From Lachnospiraceae bacterium (GTDB lineage Bacteria; Bacillota; Clostridia; Lachnospirales; Lachnospiraceae): DNA of 64,000 bases. Below the pieces are notes generated by a model. That model was given only the letters and a program-made list of their open reading frames with translations, was not told the DNA's origin and made no database searches. The number at the start of each line of letters is the position of its first letter. The first letter of the stretch is position 1. Positions 24,612-35,500 of the stretch are shown piece after piece. The stretch lies in contig CAJTEE010000001.1 of the NCBI GenBank assembly GCA_910575275.1, positions 620,001 through 684,000 of the forward strand. The letters are read 5' to 3'. Position numbers and translations under genes: made by a program.

Positions 24612-27200
24612 ATGGATTATTCAGGGGGGCTTTTTGAACGGGCCGGAGAAGGCACTCTGGCTGTCGAGGCCCATGAGCAGCACAGCGGCATGCAAAGCGT
24701 TCAGAATCTGGAGGCCGTCATCAACGAAGGCCTTCGTGTCGCCCTGTTAGAGGAAACGCCGGATCAGTCGCTGGAGGTACTGCTGGAGCACTTGGGTAAA
24801 GCGCTGAACGGGGAGCGTACCTACATATTTGAGCAGAACGAGTCCGGCGGTGACGACAACACCTATGAGTGGACGGCCGAAGGAGTGGAGCCGGAAAAGG
24901 AAAACCTTCAAAATGTCCCTCCGGAGGTATGCGCCAGCTGGTACCGGAAGTTTGGTATCGGCAAGCATATCGTCATTGAGTGCCTGGAAGATATCCGGGA
25001 GACCGAACCCCTTCAGTATGAAAACCTAAAACGGCAGGGCATCCATTCCCTTGTGGTGGTCCCTCTTTATGCCGGTAAAGAAATCATCGGTTTTTACGGT
25101 GTGGACAATCCCCCTGTGAAGTCGCTGGAATACGCTTCGAATATGCTTCAGACTGCGGCATACTTTATCGTATCCTCTCTGAAACGGCGCAATCTGTTCC
25201 GGGAGCTTCAAAAGCGGAGCTATAACGTGCTCCATGCCCTCAGCGTGGACTACCTGGGCATCTATCAGGTAAATTTTAACACAGGCGAATGCGAGATCTA
25301 TCGTAACAGTGAACAGATCGGTGCGGATTGGGCTGCCAATTTTAAGAAGGATGGCTATCAGGCGGCTATGGAGCGCTATATTTCCGAGTGCGTGGTCTCC
25401 CGGGACCAGGAACGTCTGCGTGCCATGACAAAAAAAGACTATGTGTTGGCTCAGCTCAGAACCAAGAGGAAGTTCTCTGTCCGGTATCAGATCAAAGACG
25501 GCTCCCTGGGATTAAAGCACCTGGAGATGCATTTTTCTGCCACTGATAAGACGGGGGCGGAGAACTGTGCGATCTTTGCACAACGGGATATCAACGCCCT
25601 GGTAGAGCAGGAGGAAAAGTACAAACTGGAGGCAAGGCAGCGCTTGGAGGACATTCTGGAGGGGGCCCGGACCGGCATCTGGACGATCGAGCTGGAGGAG
25701 GGCTGCCAGCCTAGGCTGTATGCGGACCGGACCATGCGGATTCTCCTGGGCGTACCGGATGAGACCGGGCCGGAGGAGTGCTATCGGCGCTGGTTTGAAC
25801 GTATTGAACCGGACTATGTGGAGATGGTACAGGAAACGGTACGGGAAATATTGGCAGCCGGGCGTTCCGAGGTGATTTATCCCTGGAATCATCCGAAGCT
25901 TGGGAAAATTTATGTCCGCTGCGGCGGAGTACCGGACAAAACCTTTAAAAAACCGGGAGCCTGCCTGAACGGATATCATCAGGACATCACGGAGACTATG
26001 GTGACGCGAAAGAAACAGGAGCAGTCCATTATGGAGCTCCTGGAGCGGGTGCGCCAGGCAAATTCGGCAAAAAGCGAGTTTCTTTCCCATATGTCTCACG
26101 ACCTCCGAACGCCGATCAACGGGATTCTGGGGATGTTAGCCATCCTGGAAAAAAGTCAGAATGATCCAAAGCGGCAGAGCGAATGCCGGAGAAAAATCCG
26201 TGTGTCAACGGAACATCTGCTGTCCCTGGTAGAAGATGTTCTTCAGGTAAGCAGGCTGGAAAGCGGGAGGCCGACGGCTGTGGAGGAACCGTTTGACCTC
26301 TCTGCTGCGTTGGAAGACTGCATCATGATCCTGTCCCCGCTGGCGGAGGAACGTGGAATCCGTATGGAGCTGGAGAAATCCGGACTGCGGCACAACAAAG
26401 TAATCGGCAATCCGCTACATTTGAAGCAAATCCTGATGAATGTCATCGACAACGCCCTCAAATATAATCGGCCCCATGGTTTTGTATTTGTCCGGGCGGA
26501 GGAGACCGCCTTTGGGGACGGGACTGCCAGATGCCGTTTTGTTATTGAAGATACCGGGATCGGCATCGGGGAGGACTTCAAGAATCAAATTTTCGAGCCG
26601 TTCACACAGGAGCACCAGGGCGCGAGAACCGACTATAACGGCGTTGGGCTTGGTATGTCCATCGTAAAAAAGTTAGTAGACCAGATGAAAGGAACGGTTG
26701 CAGTTGACAGCCAGATCGGCAAGGGAAGCGTGGTCCGGATTACCCTGCCCCTTCAGGTGGATCAGGCCTGGAAAGCGCAGCCTGTGGAAGACGATTCGTA
26801 TGTGCGGGGCAATATTGCCGGGATGCACGTCCTCTTGGTGGAGGATAACGAAATCAATTGTGAAATTGTGGAATTCATGCTGCGGGACGCAGATGTGAAG
26901 GTCGTAACCGCCAATGACGGAAAAGCCGCCGTGGACGCATTTGAAGTGTCGGCTCCGGGAACGTTTGACTGCATACTTATGGATCTGATGATGCCGGTCA
27001 TGAGTGGATATGAGGCGGCGCGGGTGATCCGCGGTCTGGACCGGACGGATGCGAAGGCTGTGCCCATCATAGCGCTGTCGGCGAACGCATTTGAAGAAGA
27101 TATCGCACTGGCAAAGGACGCCGGAATGGATGAGCATTTGGCAAAGCCAGTGGATATCCACAAAATGTTCCGGGTCATGAACCGGCTGAGGCGCCGTTAG
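24612..27200 (+). CDS. Hybrid histidine kinase with GAF and PAS-type sensors
   Basis: An 862-residue soluble sensor kinase. Order: a GAF domain (about 25 to 195, with SLVVVPLYAGKEIIGFYGVD), two PAS-like segments (about 210 to 330 and 340 to 465), and HisKA with the phospho-accepting H496 in SHMSHDLRTPING. Then follow the HATPase (NVIDNALKYN, DTGIGIG, GVGLGMSIVKKL) and a receiver with Asp791 in CILMDLMMPVMSGYEA. No transmembrane segment is seen. ATG 24612 is chosen over 24597 because GGAGG lies 8 bases upstream of it, inside the earlier candidate. A second hybrid kinase follows 67 bases on. Neither gene has a separate output response regulator nearby. Confidence 0.9.
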   Translation: MDYSGGLFERAGEGTLAVEAHEQHSGMQSVQNLEAVINEGLRVALLEETPDQSLEVLLEHLGKALNGERTYIFEQNESGGDDNTYEWTAEGVEPEKENLQNVPPEVCASWYRKFGIGKHIVIECLEDIRETEPLQYENLKRQGIHSLVVVPLYAGKEIIGFYGVDNPPVKSLEYASNMLQTAAYFIVSSLKRRNLFRELQKRSYNVLHALSVDYLGIYQVNFNTGECEIYRNSEQIGADWAANFKKDGYQAAMERYISECVVSRDQERLRAMTKKDYVLAQLRTKRKFSVRYQIKDGSLGLKHLEMHFSATDKTGAENCAIFAQRDINALVEQEEKYKLEARQRLEDILEGARTGIWTIELEEGCQPRLYADRTMRILLGVPDETGPEECYRRWFERIEPDYVEMVQETVREILAAGRSEVIYPWNHPKLGKIYVRCGGVPDKTFKKPGACLNGYHQDITETMVTRKKQEQSIMELLERVRQANSAKSEFLSHMSHDLRTPINGILGMLAILEKSQNDPKRQSECRRKIRVSTEHLLSLVEDVLQVSRLESGRPTAVEEPFDLSAALEDCIMILSPLAEERGIRMELEKSGLRHNKVIGNPLHLKQILMNVIDNALKYNRPHGFVFVRAEETAFGDGTARCRFVIEDTGIGIGEDFKNQIFEPFTQEHQGARTDYNGVGLGMSIVKKLVDQMKGTVAVDSQIGKGSVVRITLPLQVDQAWKAQPVEDDSYVRGNIAGMHVLLVEDNEINCEIVEFMLRDADVKVVTANDGKAAVDAFEVSAPGTFDCILMDLMMPVMSGYEAARVIRGLDRTDAKAVPIIALSANAFEEDIALAKDAGMDEHLAKPVDIHKMFRVMNRLRRR

Positions 27201-27267
27201 GAGCATAAATCGGATTTCGCCCGGCACTCAGACACTGCAAATGGAAAAATGTGGAGATGGAAAAAGT

Positions 27268-29829
27268 ATGCAAAACAAGGCTTTGCCGCGTTCTTTAAAA
27301 ATCAGTATAGCGGTGATCATTTGTTTAACTGTTTTCGTGTTTTCCTTCCTTGGAATAACCATTCATAATATGAGTGAAAGCACGATTGAGGATATCGGCA
27401 CTGCTTACATGGACGGGATGAATGAGCAGGTATCTTTACACTTTGAAACGATTATTGAGCTTCGCCTGACAATGGCGGAGTCTATAGCGCACATTGCGGC
27501 AGGTGACGAAGCTTCCGGCTACGGCTCGAAAGAGGAGATCGAGTATGGCGCAAGGGCAAGGCATTTTTTATGCGCCGCCCTGTATTCCTCGGATGGCGAA
27601 ATTGAAATGATTTACGGGGATCCTGTGGAGCCCAACCACCCCGAGTCGTTTTTGGGGAGCTTAAGGAATGGGGAACGCAAAGTGGCGTCTGCATCCGGCA
27701 GCAGTGGAGACGGTGTAATTTTGTTTGGTGTACCCTGTGAATATCCCATGTCGGATGGAGACGACAGCGTCGCTATGGTTGTAGGCCTTTCTACCAAATA
27801 TATGGGCGAGGTCCTCTTTCTTGATGAAGACAGTTCGCTGATGTATTCTTTTGTCATACGAAAGGATGGCAGCTATGTTGTCGGAAACGAGGGCGATGTC
27901 CACGATAATTATTTTGACAGGCTTTCCAGCATTTTTGACGGTCAAAGCGAGGAGGCAGCTTCCTATATCGGACAACTGACGGCCGCCATAGACGCGGGCG
28001 AAGATTGTTCCGTTATCTTGAAAAACGGAGAATCACGCCATCATTTGTATTGTACCAATCTCCCTTACTGTGAATGGTATTTGGTGACGGTTCTCCCTTT
28101 TGAGGGCCTGGACCGCACAATTTCAGGCATGGGCAGCCATTGGCTTGCCATTGTTTATGCCGCTTCTTTGGCAGTAATTGCCATGCTCCTCTGCCTGTTC
28201 TTTCAGTATCAAAAGTTTTTCAAAATACAGGTATCTGAATTGAAGCGCATGAACGCAGAAATGGATACGGCACGGAAAGAGGCAGAACACGCCAATGCAG
28301 CAAAGCAGGATTTTCTTTCCAGCATGAGCCACGATATACGTACTCCCATGAACGCCATCATCGGTATGACCGCATTAGCCTTAGACAATACAAACAATCC
28401 GGAACAGGTTCAGGATTATCTGCGTAAAATTGCGCTTTCCAGCAGGCATCTTCTGGGGCTTATCAATGACGTATTGGATATATCCAAGATTGAGAGCGGT
28501 AAAATGACGCTGAATGTTGAACCGGTATCGTTAAGAGAGGCGATGGACAGCATTGTCAATATTATACAGCCCCAGGTCAAGGCGAAAAACCAGCAATTCA
28601 ACGCGATTGCTTACGAAATTCTTTCAGAAGATGTATGCTGTGACAGTGTGCGACTGAATCAGGTATTGATTAACCTGCTGGGGAATGCCGTCAAATTCAC
28701 ACCGGAGAATGGATCTGTTCAGGTAACTGTGTATCAAGAGGCATTGCCGGAGGATACTTCCCAGGTCCGCACTCATTTTCTGGTGAGCGATACGGGAATT
28801 GGTATGTCAAAAGAGTATCAAAAAGTAATATTTGAATCCTTCAGCAGAGAAGACAACACCTGCGTACAAAAGACAGAGGGTTCCGGGCTCGGAATGGCAA
28901 TTACCAAGTGTATCGTAGACGCCATGGGCGGTACCATTTCGGTCCGCAGCGAGCAAGGCAGGGGCAGCGAGTTCCATGTTGTGCTTGACTTAGCAAAAGC
29001 GGCAGAGCGGAAGACGGATACGGTGCTTCCCGACTGGAATATACTGGTGGCGGATGCCGATGAGCGGTTCTGTGTCAATACGGTTCTTGCTTTAGAGTCT
29101 ATCGGCGTCCGCGCCGAATGGTGTCTGAGCGCCAAACAGGCAATGGAACAAATTGCAAAACGCGCCCGCCTGAATGACGGGTATCGGCTGATTCTTTTGG
29201 GCCGGAACTTGTCGGACATGAACGGAATTGAAGCTGCCCGGGCAATTCGTTTGCGCGACGGGGAGGACAATCCGACTCTGCTGCTTACAGCCTCCGATTG
29301 GAGCGGAATGGAGGAGGCGGCCAGAGAAGCGGGGATTTCCGTCTTCATTTCCAGGCTACTGTTCAAGTCCACTCTGTTTGATGCCCTGAAGACGGCGGCC
29401 GGTACCGCCGTTGATGAAGCTTCGGCTGCCGAAAGCGGGGTTGATTTGGTCCTTCGAGGGAAACGTATTTTATTGGCAGAGGATAATGAGCTCAACTGGG
29501 AAGTTGCAAGGGAACTGCTTTCTGTCCTTGAGCTGGAACTGGACTGGGCCGAAAACGGCCAGATCTGTGTTGCAAAATTTGAGGAATCCCCCGTTGGGTA
29601 TTATGATGCGATTATTATGGATGTGCGAATGCCCATTATGGACGGTTACGAGGCGACTATGGCCATTCGGAAGATGAAACGCGGGGACGCGGATATTCCT
29701 GTTATCGCGATGACTGCCGATGCGTTTTCGGAAGATATCCAAAGATGTTTAGAATGCGGTATGAACGATCATCTGGCAAAACCGATTGATATTCAGGCCG
29801 TCGTTTACAAGTTGAAAAAATATTTATAG
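27268..29829 (+). CDS. Membrane hybrid histidine kinase with dCache-like sensor and two receivers
   Basis: An 853-residue kinase. A transmembrane helix (about 10 to 32), an extracytoplasmic sensor of about 250 residues and a second helix (about 290 to 312) precede HisKA with H355 in SMSHDIRTPMNA. The HATPase shows NLLGNAVKFTPENG, DTGIGMS and GSGLGMAITKCIVD. The first receiver lacks the phospho-accepting Asp: residue 645 is Gly in LILLGRNLSDMNG. The second receiver is intact, with Asp785 in IIMDVRMPIMDGYEA. ATG 27268 is preferred over 27241 because GGAGATGG precedes it. The stop codon TAG lies inside the dispersed hairpin repeat, copy B. The sequence looks more AT-rich than its neighbours. Confidence 0.9.
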   Translation: MQNKALPRSLKISIAVIICLTVFVFSFLGITIHNMSESTIEDIGTAYMDGMNEQVSLHFETIIELRLTMAESIAHIAAGDEASGYGSKEEIEYGARARHFLCAALYSSDGEIEMIYGDPVEPNHPESFLGSLRNGERKVASASGSSGDGVILFGVPCEYPMSDGDDSVAMVVGLSTKYMGEVLFLDEDSSLMYSFVIRKDGSYVVGNEGDVHDNYFDRLSSIFDGQSEEAASYIGQLTAAIDAGEDCSVILKNGESRHHLYCTNLPYCEWYLVTVLPFEGLDRTISGMGSHWLAIVYAASLAVIAMLLCLFFQYQKFFKIQVSELKRMNAEMDTARKEAEHANAAKQDFLSSMSHDIRTPMNAIIGMTALALDNTNNPEQVQDYLRKIALSSRHLLGLINDVLDISKIESGKMTLNVEPVSLREAMDSIVNIIQPQVKAKNQQFNAIAYEILSEDVCCDSVRLNQVLINLLGNAVKFTPENGSVQVTVYQEALPEDTSQVRTHFLVSDTGIGMSKEYQKVIFESFSREDNTCVQKTEGSGLGMAITKCIVDAMGGTISVRSEQGRGSEFHVVLDLAKAAERKTDTVLPDWNILVADADERFCVNTVLALESIGVRAEWCLSAKQAMEQIAKRARLNDGYRLILLGRNLSDMNGIEAARAIRLRDGEDNPTLLLTASDWSGMEEAAREAGISVFISRLLFKSTLFDALKTAAGTAVDEASAAESGVDLVLRGKRILLAEDNELNWEVARELLSVLELELDWAENGQICVAKFEESPVGYYDAIIMDVRMPIMDGYEATMAIRKMKRGDADIPVIAMTADAFSEDIQRCLECGMNDHLAKPIDIQAVVYKLKKYL

Positions 29830-29902
29830 GAAACGACAAGCAAATTTGCCGTTTCCTATAGCCCCTCGGGGGGATGCGCACGATTTTTGCGAGGCGGGTT
29901 CT
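29822..29902. repeat. Dispersed hairpin repeat, copy B
   Basis: TATAGGAAACG (29825-29835) and CGTTTCCTATA (29850-29860) form an 11-bp stem. Then come CCCCTCGGGG, GATGCGCACGAT and GCGAGGCGG. Read on the same strand as the gene it ends, it aligns with the complement of copy A over about 60 bases with few changes. The kinase stop codon TAG lies within the first arm. Confidence 0.65.
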
Positions 29903-29935
29903 GCGTTTACGCGCAGCAAAAGTCAGCGCAGGAAG

Positions 29936-29960
29936 CGTCATAAGGAAAAGCTTTATGACG
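29936..29960 (-). terminator. Hairpin after the RND efflux operon
   Basis: CGTCATAA and TTATGACG form an 8-bp stem 17 bases beyond the stop codon of the last TolC-like gene. The tail is U-poor (CTTCC), so termination may be weak and the repeat beyond may add to it. Confidence 0.45.
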
Positions 29961-29976
29961 TTTCCCACTCGCTTTT

Positions 29977-31206
29977 CTACTGCGAAATCTGCAAATTCCC
30001 CTTCACCGCCCAGTCATACGTCTCCATCGCCTGAAACAGTGCCAGGTCAGCGGTTTTTATATTGATCTCGGCAGTCTTATATGCGTTGACCTGCTGTTTG
30101 TATTCCAGCCTGCCGATCATCCCGACCGAATGTTTCCGTTCGGCTGTGTCCATTTTCGTCTTCTCTAATTCGTATGCCGCGATCGCTGTCTGATATTCGT
30201 TTCGCTTCTGTAAAACCTGATTGTAGAGGTTTGTCAGCTCGGAAGCAATCTCCGCCGCCTCGTTTTCTAAAGTCCGCACCATGTTTTGCTGCTGAACGGA
30301 GCCGTCCGTCAATGTCTCGTAGCTTAAGACGTTATAGCGTCTTGTAAAATTATTGTCCACCGCCGCGGCCTTGTCAGTCTCAGGATTCATGCGGTCGATC
30401 CGCGTCAGATCTGCAGAAGGGACCTTTTGTATCTCTGGCGTGTCCGTATACTCCCAGCCAAGCATCGTACAGAGTGACTGCCTCGTCTTCTGGATATTGG
30501 AGTCAATCGTGAGCCGGGTGGCCTGTGTGGACTCCAGGTTCTGTCTCGCCTTCAGCACATCGTTCTGGGTGGCCAACCCGGCCGCTGCCTGCGTCTGCGT
30601 GGACTCATACACCAGCTCCAAAAGCTCGATTCCGTTTTCCAGATTTTCCTTTGCAAGGAGAAGCTGTTCGTAACCGACCACCGCGCTCTGCGCACCCGCG
30701 ATCAGGGCCGCCTTGGGCGTCTCCACAGTCTGAAGCCGCAGCATCTGGGGCGTCATCTGTGTGATGCTGTCCGCAGACAGAAGCATCTGCTCCGACTGCT
30801 GGGACAGCACCTCCGATGCGTATACGAGCTGCGCATAAGCGGCGGCGCCTCCATATCCAATCATGCCTTCAATCGAATTCGCCTGATCCAGCATGAAGCC
30901 GGCCTGCTCTGCCATCGCCCCGGAGCCCGAAAACACCTGCTCCTTAAGACGCGCCGCATCCTTTCCCACGTTCTCCCGGTTATCCTGATACGTCTGCCGG
31001 AGGTTTTTAAGCGTTGGATTGTATTCATCAATCAGCAGTTCGATCTCCTCATACTCCAGCACATTGTCCTTCATCCTTGCCAGTGTCTCTGCGTCGTACC
31101 TCTGCCCCGGCTCCGCAACGAATTCATCTGCAAATACCGTACCGGGAACCGCCGCCATCGAAAGGGAAAGAGCCGTAAAAACGGCAAGTTTTCTTTTTAT
31201 GTTCAT
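29977..31206 (-). CDS. TolC-like secreted coiled-coil protein (second copy)
   Basis: A 409-residue exported protein with a signal peptide (MNIKRKLAVFTALSLSMAAV, cut near VFADEF) and long amphipathic helices in the two-fold pattern of outer-membrane-efflux (TolC) proteins. Key stretches: AAGLATQNDVLKARQNLEST and TMLGWEY, and near the end GMIGRLEYKQQVNAYKTAEI. It is a tandem paralogue of the preceding gene: both share LGWxY, HPETD/NPETDKA and a final YDWAVKG/YEWAMKG. The ATG overlaps the stop of that gene as ATGA. RND pumps of Gram-negatives use TolC as outer-membrane exit. This host appears to have a single membrane, so the role here is unknown. Confidence 0.82.
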   Translation of the reverse strand: MNIKRKLAVFTALSLSMAAVPGTVFADEFVAEPGQRYDAETLARMKDNVLEYEEIELLIDEYNPTLKNLRQTYQDNRENVGKDAARLKEQVFSGSGAMAEQAGFMLDQANSIEGMIGYGGAAAYAQLVYASEVLSQQSEQMLLSADSITQMTPQMLRLQTVETPKAALIAGAQSAVVGYEQLLLAKENLENGIELLELVYESTQTQAAAGLATQNDVLKARQNLESTQATRLTIDSNIQKTRQSLCTMLGWEYTDTPEIQKVPSADLTRIDRMNPETDKAAAVDNNFTRRYNVLSYETLTDGSVQQQNMVRTLENEAAEIASELTNLYNQVLQKRNEYQTAIAAYELEKTKMDTAERKHSVGMIGRLEYKQQVNAYKTAEINIKTADLALFQAMETYDWAVKGNLQISQ

Positions 31207-32420
31207 TCTTGACCTCCGATCTCCATCAGGCCCTTCATGGCCCACTCGTACTGCTCGATGGCCGCCGTCAGATCCAGAGCCGCGGCCTCGTAATCCGCCA
31301 AAGCGGTCAGATACGCGATCTCCGCCGAAAGGGATTCCTGGCGGCTTAACATGCCGAGCGCCTGTTTGCGGTCGGCCGCCGCCTTATCGGCCTCTGCCGC
31401 ATCAAACTCCGTCTGCGCCGACTGATAGACCGACTGCTTATAGAGTGCATCCTGATACAGCGCGTCCAGGCTCTGCCGCACCTGGTTTTCCTGTTCCTGA
31501 AGCTTCCTCGCCTTGGCAACTGCGCCGCCCTGCGCCGTGGAGGCGGTTCTTCTTGTCGCGCTTAATGTGTAATTGTTCTCAATCGCCTTGGCACTGTCCG
31601 TTTCGGGATGGAACCTGGCAAGCTTTTCCGTATCCGGCTTTGGCACCTTTTCGATATGGGGATTGGCATCATACCGCCAGCCGAGCATCACCAGAAGATC
31701 CTGCTTCCCGCTCTGCGCTGCCGCCTCGGCAGACGCAAACGCCGCCTGCGCCGCGTTTTTCTCCTCCTCGGCCTTTAACACATTCTCAGCCGAATAAAGT
31801 CCAAGCTCCTGCTGACGCCTTGCCGACTCAAGAGTAAGACCGGCGAGCTCCAGCTTTCTTTCTGCGATCCGGGCCTGCGCCAAGCGCTTTTCATACTCCC
31901 GCATCTTCCCACAGGCGGAAACGGTCTGCTTTTCCCGCAGGATCCGCAGCTCCCGGATCTGCGAGAGACCGGCCGCCGATTTACCGTTTGCAGCGTCCTC
32001 CAGCTGCTTCGCATAATTCCTTAACGCACTTGCATTCGCTTTATACTCTTTATATTCGGCCCGCGTGAGATCGGGCTTCATGTCTTCGGCATCGTAATCG
32101 ACTTCCTTTGCTTCCTCCCGAAGCTCCGCGGCCAGGGAAAGCATCTGCTCCTTTGTAAGTCCCATCGAGCCGCCATCCGGGCTGTCATAAAAGCTCGCAA
32201 GCTGATTCCGGAACGCACTGTTATACTGCTCGATTAGGCCCGGAATCTCCCAATATTCCAGGGTATCGTCGGCAAACTTCGCCAGCGTTTTTTCATCGTA
32301 CTCCGTCACCGGAGACTTTGCCGCTGCCTGCGCAGAAAGGGGGCCCGGATTCAGAGCCGCCGCAAAAAACGCCGTTAGGATAAGCGATGCCGCTTTTCTT
32401 TTTATCTTTCTATGTCTCAT
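31203..32420 (-). CDS. TolC-like secreted coiled-coil protein (first copy)
   Basis: A 405-residue exported protein with a signal peptide (basic MRHRKIKRK, hydrophobic core, cut near SAQAAAK). Very Ala-, Glu- and Gln-rich helices follow, including RRQQELGLYSAENVLKAEEE, VMLGWRYDANPHIEKVPKPD and a final AIEQYEWAMKGLMEIG. The ATG at 32420 is chosen because AGGAGG lies 7 bases upstream; the ATG two codons earlier would be too close. It lies 107 bases after the RND pump gene. Only the TolC-like repeat architecture supports the call; no beta-barrel strands of an outer-membrane pore are evident. Confidence 0.8.
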   Translation of the reverse strand: MRHRKIKRKAASLILTAFFAAALNPGPLSAQAAAKSPVTEYDEKTLAKFADDTLEYWEIPGLIEQYNSAFRNQLASFYDSPDGGSMGLTKEQMLSLAAELREEAKEVDYDAEDMKPDLTRAEYKEYKANASALRNYAKQLEDAANGKSAAGLSQIRELRILREKQTVSACGKMREYEKRLAQARIAERKLELAGLTLESARRQQELGLYSAENVLKAEEEKNAAQAAFASAEAAAQSGKQDLLVMLGWRYDANPHIEKVPKPDTEKLARFHPETDSAKAIENNYTLSATRRTASTAQGGAVAKARKLQEQENQVRQSLDALYQDALYKQSVYQSAQTEFDAAEADKAAADRKQALGMLSRQESLSAEIAYLTALADYEAAALDLTAAIEQYEWAMKGLMEIGGQE

Positions 32421-32527
32421 TGGCATTTCCTCCTTTTCCAGGATACCCCTTTCCGTCCGCAAACACAATAACATTTCTCTTACGATTTCTTTCGATTCTG
32501 TGCAGGCCTATGCGGCCCCTGTCTTGG

Positions 32528-35500
32528 TCAGTCGTAATCCTGTACCTTCTTTTTCGGCGTCATAACCTTATAATAGATCGGCAGCATCAGAAGCGCCAGA
32601 AGCGTCGAGGCCGTCAGGCCGCCCACATCCACGAGCGCCAGGCCCTGCATCATCTCTCCCGCATCGCCGTAAGCCATCGCCATCGGGATCATCGCCACGA
32701 TCGTTGTAAGCGTCGTCATGAGGATCGGGCGCAATCTCGTCGCCCCGGCTTCGATCAAAGCCGTATCCAGATCCATCTCGGTCCTGTACTGATTGACCGT
32801 ATCCACATAGAGAATTCCGTTGTTTACAACCGTACCGACTAACATCAGGAAACCTAAAAGCGTCGGCATGCTGATCGGGCAGTCCGCCAGCCATAAAAGG
32901 CCGAATGAACCGATGAGCGCGAACGGGATCGTCGTCATAACCATGATCGAAAACTTCGGCGATTCAAACTGTGCCGCCATGACGACGAAGATCATGAATA
33001 CGGCGGTTCCGATCGCCATCCCCAAAGAGCCGAACTCCTCATTCATCATCTCGGTCATGTTGTTCTCCTGCATGCCGATCGTGCTGTTTAAATACTTGTC
33101 AACGATCTCCTTCTGGTATTTCTGCTTCAGCGCCATCGCACTTTTTGCGTCCGTAACGCCCTCCGCGTTCTTTAAATTGCCGCTGATCGTAACCTGATAC
33201 TGCTTATCCGTCTTCATAATGCTCTGCGGGCTGTCCTTAAAGCCGATCTCGGCGATATCCATCAAGGCCACGGAGCCGCCCGTGGCAGTCGGAAGCACGA
33301 TTCCCTGCAGCTTATCGATGCTGTCATATTGATCAGCCGGGTATTCCACCTTCACGCTGATCTCATCTCCATCCACGTTCATCGTCGTCGCCTCGGTCCC
33401 GCTGACCATCATATATACCTGCTGGGCAACCTGCACCGGAGACAGCCCCTCGGCGGCCGCCTTGACCGGATCCACGAAAATCTTTACAAGCGGCGCATCG
33501 TTCTCCAGAGAGGAATGGACATTTGCCGTCTCCGGCTGCGCCCGCAGCTCATCGACGATCTGATCGGAGATCCGCTTTAGTTCCTCATACTGCGTGCTGA
33601 CCAGGATATACTCGATCTCGTCAAAGCCCATCATGGCCATGCTGCCCATGGAGCTCTGCGCCTCCAGGGAGACCGCACAGTCCGACCACGCCTGCATTTC
33701 CTCCTTCCATTCCTTTAACACCGTATCCGTCTCGCGGCTTCTTTCATCCCGCAGATACGCCGTCAGCGTCGCGCCTGAGCCGCCCATTGACATAGACAGT
33801 CCGCTGCTTCCGTAAGAAAGCAAGTAATCCTCCACATCCGGGTCCGCCGCCACGTATTCCTCTGCGCGCCTGTAGACCTGGTCGGCATTGTTGATCGTGA
33901 GACCCGGCTGCGTCTCGATCGAGATCGCGATGATCCCCGGATCATCCGTCGGCATCAGCTCCATCTTAAGCTGCGTCGCCATCACGAGCGACAGGACAAG
34001 GAGAAGCACCGAGGTCAAAAGGACCAGCACCTTATGCCGCAAAAAGCCCCGCATGGTCGAACGGTAACCTCTCTTTACGGCCTCGAGCAGCCAGTTTGCC
34101 GGTATATTCGTCTTCTCCTTCGGCAGATAGAAGGTGTAGCAGAGCGGCACCAGCGTCATGGCCGAAACGAGCGAAGCCACCATACAGAAAACGATCGTAA
34201 ACCCAAGCGGCTTAAACATCTGGCCGCTCATACCCTTCTGGAACGCCAACGGCAGAAACACCACGCAGGTGGTCGCCGTGGAGCCGATGATCGACTGCAC
34301 CACGACCCTCGTCCCCTCTAACGCCGCGTTCCTCGCTTCGACGAAGCCCTTTCCTCCGGTCGAGCGGAAGCAGCTTTCCAGTACGACAATCGAGTTGTCT
34401 ACCATCATACCGACGCCGAGCACCAGGCTGCTTAAAGTGATCACATTTAAGGAAAAGCCCATCAGCTTCATCATGATCAAGGTCGCCAGGATGGAAATCG
34501 GGATCGAGGTCCCGACGATCAGGGAGGCTTTTATGTCACCGAAAAAGATGAAAATGATGATCATCGACACGATGACCGCCATCACCATGGTCTGCACCAC
34601 GCTCGTTAAGGAGCTCCGGATCGAATCGCTGTTGTCGTTGATGACGACCACCTTCAGATTTGGGTCATCCGCCTGTAAGCCGTCCATGACCTTCATGACC
34701 TTATCCGATACCTCGATGTCCGTGCTGTCCTGGTTCTTTTTGACGCCGACCGAGATCGTGTCCACTCCGTTATAGCGGCCGATGGAATCCTTCTCCTCAA
34801 GCGCACTGTAGATGTTGGCAATGTCTTCCATATATATGATATTGCCGTTGCCCATCGTGATCGGAATGCTCTTTAAGAGCTCCAGCGTATCAAAATCCAC
34901 GCCCGAAGTCACAGAGAGCTTCTTCCCGCCGACCTTTGTACTCCCGATCGGCATAGAAAAATCTGCCGAACCGATCGCCCCGGCCACTGCACTCATATTC
35001 AGATGATACTGATTCAGCTTCTCGGGGATCAATTCCACCCGTATGTAATGCTTTTGCCCGCCGCTGACATCCACATTCGCCACACAGCTCAGTTTCTCGA
35101 TCTCCGGGATCACCGTCGTATCGACGTAATTATAAAGATTCTCCACGCTGTCGTTGTTGACCGCCAGGGTCAGAGACGCCATGGAGTCGATATCCATCTC
35201 AATGATCGTCGGCGTATCCACATCCTCCGGCAGATCGTTCGCGAGCCCGTCGATCTTTTTCTTTAAATCATCATATGCCTTGTCGATATTCTGCCCATAG
35301 TCGTACTGTAAAAGCACCATGCCGAAGTTTTCCGCCGACATGCTGGTCACGCTGTCCACGCCGGAAAGCGTTCCGACCTCGTCCTCGATCGGCTTTACCA
35401 CCAGCTCCTCCAAATCATCGGGGCTTGCACCCGGATAGACCGCGCTGATGATTAGCATCGGCATCTCGATATCCGACATCAGCTCCAGCTTGGAGGTGAA

